DNA from: UBA6902 sp964393845
GTDB taxonomy: Bacteria; Nitrospirota; Thermodesulfovibrionia; UBA6902
Direction: 5' to 3'
NCBI GenBank assembly: GCA_964393845.1
Contig: CAYMUX010000037.1
Span: forward strand, 1-27,434
Length of the DNA: 27,434 nt
Shown piece after piece: positions 23,987 through 27,434 of the stretch (position 1 is the stretch's first letter; each line of letters begins with the position of its first letter). The translations under genes and the position numbers were made by a program. The notes below the pieces were generated by a model. That model was given only the letters and a program-made list of their open reading frames with translations, was not told the DNA's origin and ran no database searches.

Positions 23987-24973
23987 ATGAGTTACATTTC
24001 AGTCATAGGCGCCGGGAGCTGGGGTACGACACTTGCAAATCTTCTTGCAGAGAAGGGATATGACGTATCACTCTGGGCATATGAAAAAAAACTTGTAGAT
24101 GAGATCAATCGTACAGGTATTAACAGCGCATATCTTCCCGGCATTCCTTTATCTAACAATATAAAGGCAACGGGAAACATCAGGGACGCGGTCGAGAAAG
24201 CCCGGTATGTTTTGAATGTCGTGCCCACGCAGTTTGCGCGTTCGGTGTTTAAGGAGGCAGCGCCATTTATCGGGGAAAATGCTGTTATAATCAGCGCTGC
24301 AAAGGGAATTGAGCATGGCACTCTGAAGACGGTGTCTTTTATTTTACAGGAATTGACGGGGCGCAGGATAGCAGTGCTTTCAGGACCGAGCTTTGCAGAG
24401 GAAGTAATAAAAAAATTACCGACGGCAGTAACGGTGGCAGCAGAGAATCGTGACACAAGCCTGCTGCTTCAGGATGTATTCAATACCGATTATTTCAGGA
24501 TATATACCAATGAAGATGTACTCGGTGTAGAACTGGGAGGGGCGCTGAAGAATGTTATGGCTATTGCTTCAGGATTATCAGACGGCCTCGGGTATGGCGC
24601 CAGCACCAGGGCAGCGCTTATAACGAGGGGACTTGCCGAGATGATTCGTCTTGGTGTTTCCATCGGCGCAAAGGAAAAGACGTTTTCCGGTTTAAGCGGG
24701 CTGGGTGATCTGGTACTGACATGCACCGGTACGCTTTCGCGAAACTACACGGTTGGATACAGGCTTGGGAGAGGGGAGAAAATAAAGGACATACTCTCAA
24801 GTATGAAAATGATAGCAGAAGGTGTTGCCACATCGGTGTCGGCATTTGAACTGGCTGGAAGGCATAAAGTTGAGATGCCGATTGTTGAGCAGGTTTACCG
24901 GGTCATAAATGAAGATAAAAATCCTGTTGAAGCAGTGTGCGAACTTATGACCAGGACTTTGAAGGCGGAATGA
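23987..24973 (+). CDS. gpsA: glycerol-3-phosphate dehydrogenase [NAD(P)+]
   Basis: 328 residues, standard for GpsA. It reduces dihydroxyacetone phosphate to sn-glycerol 3-phosphate for phospholipid synthesis. The nucleotide-binding IGAGSWGTTLA starts at residue 7; SGPSFAEEV and ELGGALKNVMAIASG (catalytic Lys near 188) follow, and FSGLSGLGDLVLTCTG is a strong family marker. The start follows directly on the repeat cluster and has only a weak ribosome binding site. larB begins 4 bases after its stop, so the two are cotranscribed. Confidence 0.96.
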   Translation: MSYISVIGAGSWGTTLANLLAEKGYDVSLWAYEKKLVDEINRTGINSAYLPGIPLSNNIKATGNIRDAVEKARYVLNVVPTQFARSVFKEAAPFIGENAVIISAAKGIEHGTLKTVSFILQELTGRRIAVLSGPSFAEEVIKKLPTAVTVAAENRDTSLLLQDVFNTDYFRIYTNEDVLGVELGGALKNVMAIASGLSDGLGYGASTRAALITRGLAEMIRLGVSIGAKEKTFSGLSGLGDLVLTCTGTLSRNYTVGYRLGRGEKIKDILSSMKMIAEGVATSVSAFELAGRHKVEMPIVEQVYRVINEDKNPVEAVCELMTRTLKAE

Positions 24974-24977
24974 AAGT

Positions 24978-25739
24978 ATGGACAATAAGAAAATACAAAA
25001 CATACTGAACTCAGTTAAGACCGGGGAAATGAATGTTGCGGCTGCGCTTGATATGCTGAAGCACCTGCCATATGAGGATATCGGCATAGCCAAAGTTGAT
25101 CATCACCGTGAACTGCGACACGGCATCCCGGAAGTAATATTTGCTGAAGGTAAAGATCCGAAAGACATCTGTAAAATTGCCGATGCAATGATCAGTAAAA
25201 GCGGTAAGCTGCTGATAACCAGGTCAACTAAAGCTATCTTTAAAGATATCAATGCCATTTGCGGTAAGCATAAAATAAAGGCTGTCTTTTATGAGAAGTC
25301 AGGAGTAATCATGGCCGGAGGCTCAAAGAAGAAAACAGGCAAGATAGCAGTACTCTGTGCAGGGACCTCAGACATGCCTGTTGCTGAAGAGGCCGTTGCT
25401 ACAGCCGAATTTCTTGGAAGTAAGGTTGTAACAGTAACTGATGTCGGAGTTGCAGGACTGCACAGGATTATTAATGCCGGTAAAGTTTTTAAGGAAGCAA
25501 ACGTTTTAATTGTAATCGCGGGAATGGAAGGGGCCCTGCCGTCTGTTGTAGGAGGGATGACGGACAAACCTATCATTGCAGTGCCGACTTCAGTGGGATA
25601 CGGCACGAGTTTCGGCGGTATCACAGCCCTTTTTGCCATGCTTAACTCATGTGTGCCCGGTATTGCCGTAATGAACATTAACAATGGTTTCGGCGCAGGA
25701 GTTTTGGCGCATAAGATAAATTTATTGGTAACCAGGTAG
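24978..25739 (+). CDS. larB: nickel-pincer cofactor biosynthesis protein LarB
   Basis: 253 residues. LarB carboxylates and hydrolyses nicotinic acid adenine dinucleotide to start synthesis of the nickel-pincer nucleotide used by lactate racemase LarA and relatives. The C-terminal half is PurE/AIR-carboxylase-like: ADVGVAGLHR-type block, VIAGMEGALPSVVGG, and VPTSVGYGTSFGGITAL with the MLNSC motif. The N-terminal DHHRELRHGIPEVIFAEGK is typical of LarB. Its TAG stop is the first codon of a perfect 26-bp palindrome. larC follows; larE and larA are not in the window. Confidence 0.94.
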   Translation: MDNKKIQNILNSVKTGEMNVAAALDMLKHLPYEDIGIAKVDHHRELRHGIPEVIFAEGKDPKDICKIADAMISKSGKLLITRSTKAIFKDINAICGKHKIKAVFYEKSGVIMAGGSKKKTGKIAVLCAGTSDMPVAEEAVATAEFLGSKVVTVTDVGVAGLHRIINAGKVFKEANVLIVIAGMEGALPSVVGGMTDKPIIAVPTSVGYGTSFGGITALFAMLNSCVPGIAVMNINNGFGAGVLAHKINLLVTR

Positions 25740-25789
25740 GGGCGTATTGCAATACGCCCCTACAGATTCCGGGTCAAGCCCGGAATGAC
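25737..25789. repeat. two palindromes filling the larB-larC gap
   Basis: 25737-25762 is a perfect 26-bp palindrome beginning TAGGGGCG and containing the larB stop. 25766-25786 is a second perfect inverted repeat (ATTCCGGG, 5-base loop, CCCGGAAT). The second type recurs at 19138-19164 and 19187-19213. Together they occupy nearly all of the 59-base spacer and could separate larC expression from larB. Confidence 0.65.
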
Positions 25790-25798
25790 AAAAAAATT

Positions 25799-27094
25799 AT
25801 GATCGCATATTTTGACTGTTTTTCCGGAATTAGCGGTGACATGGTCCTTGGGGCGCTTGTTGACGCAGGCGTGTCTCTTGAAGAACTGAAAAAACAGTTG
25901 TCGAAACTGCCTGTTCGCGGATATGCCTTAAAGGCAAGGAAGGTGAAGAGGGCAGGGATCCTGGCTACGAAAGTTGATGTTGAATTGATATTGAAAGTAG
26001 GGGCGAGTCGCCGACTTGCCCGTACAAAAGACAGAAGACAGAAGTCAGAAGTCAGAAAATGGAAAGACATAGAGAAGATAATAAAAACATCGTCACTTCC
26101 AGATGGGATCAAACAGAAAGGTCTATCAATATTCAAACGGCTATTTGAGGCGGAGGCAAAAGTTCATGGCGGGAAGTTTCAGGACATTCACCTCCACGAA
26201 CTCGGAGCAGTAGACTGCATTGTTGACATCTTCGGCTCATTGATCGGGCTTGATATCCTCGGAGTTGATACCATTTATTCCTCTGCATTAAATCTCGGCA
26301 GCGGTACAATAAAGACAGAGCATGGAATTCTTCCTGTTCCCGCCCCTGCAACGGTTGAACTTTTAAAAGGCATACCGGTTTATTCATCTGATGTTTCTTT
26401 TGAGCTTACTACTCCTACCGGAGCGGCGCTTATCTCATCTCTTGCGAAAGGGTTTGGGAATATTCCGGATTTGCGGATCTTGAAAACGGGTACAGGAGCA
26501 GGAGGTAAAGATTTCAAAGAACAACCGAATATTTTGATGATGATTATTGGGGAAGAATCAGAAAATCCCCCTACATCCCCCTTTTACAAAGGGGGACTTT
26601 TCCCCTCTTTGACAAAGAGGGGTGAGGGGAGATTTTCAGAACAAATAACAATCATCGAGACCAACATCGACGACATGAACCCTCAGGTGTATGAATATGT
26701 AATGGAAAAGATGTTCAAGGCAGGCGCACTCGATGTCTTTTTAACTCAGATCATCATGAAAAAAGGGAGGCCGGGAATTAAACTGAGTGTGCTCTGCGAT
26801 GAAGATAAAAAGGATGTCTTGTGTGAAATAATATTTAAGGAAACAACGAGCATAGGTCTCAGGTTCTACAGTGCTGATCGAAAAATCCTTCAACGTGAAA
26901 TTAAGTCAATGGATACAAAGTACGGAAAGCTGAGAGTGAAAAAATCCCGGCTCGATAAAGAAACACAAAAAGTGTCTCCTGAATACGAAGATTGCAAAAA
27001 GATTGCTAAGAAGTTTAATATTCCCCTTTTAGAAGTTTTAAAAGCTGTCTGCTATCAGCGGTTAGCTGTCAGTAACAAAAAGAGCGGGGTTTAG
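25799..27094 (+). CDS. larC: nickel insertion protein LarC with in-frame repeat inserts
   Basis: 431 residues. LarC inserts nickel into the pincer cofactor using CTP. The start YFDCFSGISGDMVLGALVDAG, the block HLHELGAVDCIVDIFGSLIG, ILPVPAPATVELLKGIPVYS and the C-terminal IIETNIDDMNPQVYEYVMEKMF are diagnostic. The protein is one continuous frame, unlike Lactiplantibacillus where two ORFs are joined by programmed frameshifting. Two inserts are odd: residues about 66-87 are translated GTAGGGGCG-type repeat plus GACAGAA repeats where LarC usually has a His-rich linker, and residues about 255-281 are translated CCCCCT-type repeat (NPPTSPFYKGG) at the N/C-domain junction. Loss of the His-rich stretch may matter for nickel handling. 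The stop lies inside a terminator hairpin. Confidence 0.93.
   Translation: MIAYFDCFSGISGDMVLGALVDAGVSLEELKKQLSKLPVRGYALKARKVKRAGILATKVDVELILKVGASRRLARTKDRRQKSEVRKWKDIEKIIKTSSLPDGIKQKGLSIFKRLFEAEAKVHGGKFQDIHLHELGAVDCIVDIFGSLIGLDILGVDTIYSSALNLGSGTIKTEHGILPVPAPATVELLKGIPVYSSDVSFELTTPTGAALISSLAKGFGNIPDLRILKTGTGAGGKDFKEQPNILMMIIGEESENPPTSPFYKGGLFPSLTKRGEGRFSEQITIIETNIDDMNPQVYEYVMEKMFKAGALDVFLTQIIMKKGRPGIKLSVLCDEDKKDVLCEIIFKETTSIGLRFYSADRKILQREIKSMDTKYGKLRVKKSRLDKETQKVSPEYEDCKKIAKKFNIPLLEVLKAVCYQRLAVSNKKSGV
25998..26058. repeat. in-frame repeat 1 in larC
   Basis: 25998-26026 is an imperfect inverted repeat starting GTAGGGGCGAGTCG, related to the arms at 12340 and 25737. It is followed at 26029-26058 by short direct repeats of the AGACAGA/AGTCAGA type. 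All is open in the larC frame. Confidence 0.6.
26563..26640. repeat. in-frame repeat 2 in larC
   Basis: A copy of the CCCCCT-rich family: AATCCCCCTACATCCCCC, an inverted AAAGGGGG, CCCCTCTTTGACAAAGAGGGG and GAGGGGAGATTTTC. It is a whole number of codons and adds about 26 residues to LarC. The outer ends match the intergenic copy at 23850-23960. Confidence 0.7.
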
Positions 27095-27118
27095 GACCCA
27101 GCTCTTTTTGTTTTTTTT
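27077..27118 (+). terminator. rho-independent terminator of larC, probably bidirectional
   Basis: Stem AAAAAGAGC-GGGG pairing with CCCA-GCTCTTTTT, loop TTTAGGA containing the larC TAG, followed by eight T residues. The A-run on the left arm gives a T-run on the opposite strand, so it can also end the convergent htrA-like transcript. Confidence 0.85.
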
Positions 27119-27152
27119 AGCTGAAGGCTGATAGCTGAGCGCTGAAAGCTTT
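27119..27152. repeat. GCTGA-rich repeat beside the terminator
   Basis: Units of the type AGCTGAAGGCTGATAGCTGA lie just after the terminator, and their reverse-complement type (TATCAGCGGTTAGCTGTCAG) ends the larC coding sequence at 27053-27072. This looks like another interspersed repeat family, here with one arm forming the last LarC codons. Confidence 0.4.
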
Positions 27153-27434
27153 ATTGCTTTCCGCTTATTGTTACAAAAATTGTTGACCCTCTGCGGGAGA
27201 CTAACAGCAGCACATCCGTATCAGGTTTTATTTTTGACACTATGGCCTCGTAATCTTTTATATTCGATATGGATTTTCTGTTTATTTCAAGAATGACATC
27301 TCCACGCATAAGACTGGTCTCTGCAGGGCTTCCGCTTTCTACTTCTGAAACAACGACTCCTCTTATCCTCTCCAGGAGATTCAACTGCCTGTATATGTCC
27401 GGCGTCAAGTCCTGAACATAAACTCCTTTCAGGG
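27151..27434 (-). CDS. C-terminal PDZ domain of a Do/HtrA-type serine protease (partial)
   Basis: The 3' end of a gene running off the right edge; the frame is open to the edge (reading LKGVYVQDLTPDIYRQLNLL inwards). About 94 residues form a PDZ domain: GVVVSEVESGSPAETSLMRGDVILEINRKSISN and then a basic C-terminal strand ending ISGKQ. This is the last (second) PDZ domain of DegP/DegQ-type periplasmic proteases. The protease domain is outside the window, so membership in that family is likely but not proven; no start codon is in view. Confidence 0.8.
   Translation of the reverse strand, partial: LKGVYVQDLTPDIYRQLNLLERIRGVVVSEVESGSPAETSLMRGDVILEINRKSISNIKDYEAIVSKIKPDTDVLLLVSRRGSTIFVTISGKQ

Noticed and set aside
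26029..26058. Short direct repeats in larC as a CRISPR-like array
   Set aside because: Units are only 7-8 bases, without spacers, and lie inside a coding frame.
26563..26640. Programmed frameshift site joining larC halves as in Lactiplantibacillus
   Set aside because: The frame is continuous through the junction; the sequence there is an interspersed repeat.

Overview
The window reads as chromosomal DNA from a Gram-negative, probably anaerobic environmental bacterium. Hints are an unlipidated housekeeping gene set interspersed with many short G+C-rich palindromic repeats, GltX and GlnS side by side, larBC, an HtrA/Deg-type PDZ protein and 7TM/GAF histidine kinases. Nitrospirota or a former deltaproteobacterial lineage fits best, but this is an impression from gene style and not proven by a marker gene. 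No rRNA, tRNA or CRISPR array was seen.

Region 1 (about 1-7050) is an AT-rich accessory locus. A 134-base fold-back element near the left edge is followed by seven genes on the + strand: a FabG-type ketoreductase, a ketosynthase-like protein lacking all of Cys, His and His (chain-length-factor-like), an acyl carrier protein, a FabZ-type dehydratase, an intact ketosynthase, a SAM methyltransferase and a divergent third ketosynthase. No enoyl reductase is present. This composition resembles highly reducing type II polyketide systems (aryl polyene or ishigamide type) and is the best candidate in the window for an undescribed pathway. A putative promoter before the methyltransferase may split it into two transcripts.

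Region 2 (7056-12343) is a signalling block that starts 5 bases after the third ketosynthase: a 7TM-GAF histidine kinase, a second GAF-PAS kinase whose ATP-binding domain looks degenerate, and a receiver-HD-GYP regulator broken by a single in-frame TAG. A perfect 25-bp inverted repeat separates it from the convergent lysine genes.

Region 3 (12423-18626) is housekeeping: lysA-dapF-yacG-dapB on the - strand (no dapA between dapF and dapB), then divergent tilS-gltX on the + strand. tilS carries two mutually inverted repeat copies translated in frame.

Region 4 (about 18630-22100) is a variable island made of repeat debris, a DUF262/HNH (GmrSD-like) protein bracketed by two related inverted-repeat elements, and an overlapping HEPN-nucleotidyltransferase pair. 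These are probably defence or toxin-antitoxin genes.

Region 5 (22153-27434) is housekeeping and cofactor genes on the + strand: glnS, gpsA, larB and larC (nickel-pincer cofactor synthesis, larA not in view), ending in a bidirectional terminator opposite the 3' end of an HtrA-like protease gene. larC carries two repeat insertions translated in frame, both at linker positions. The same repeat families occur between genes throughout regions 3-5.
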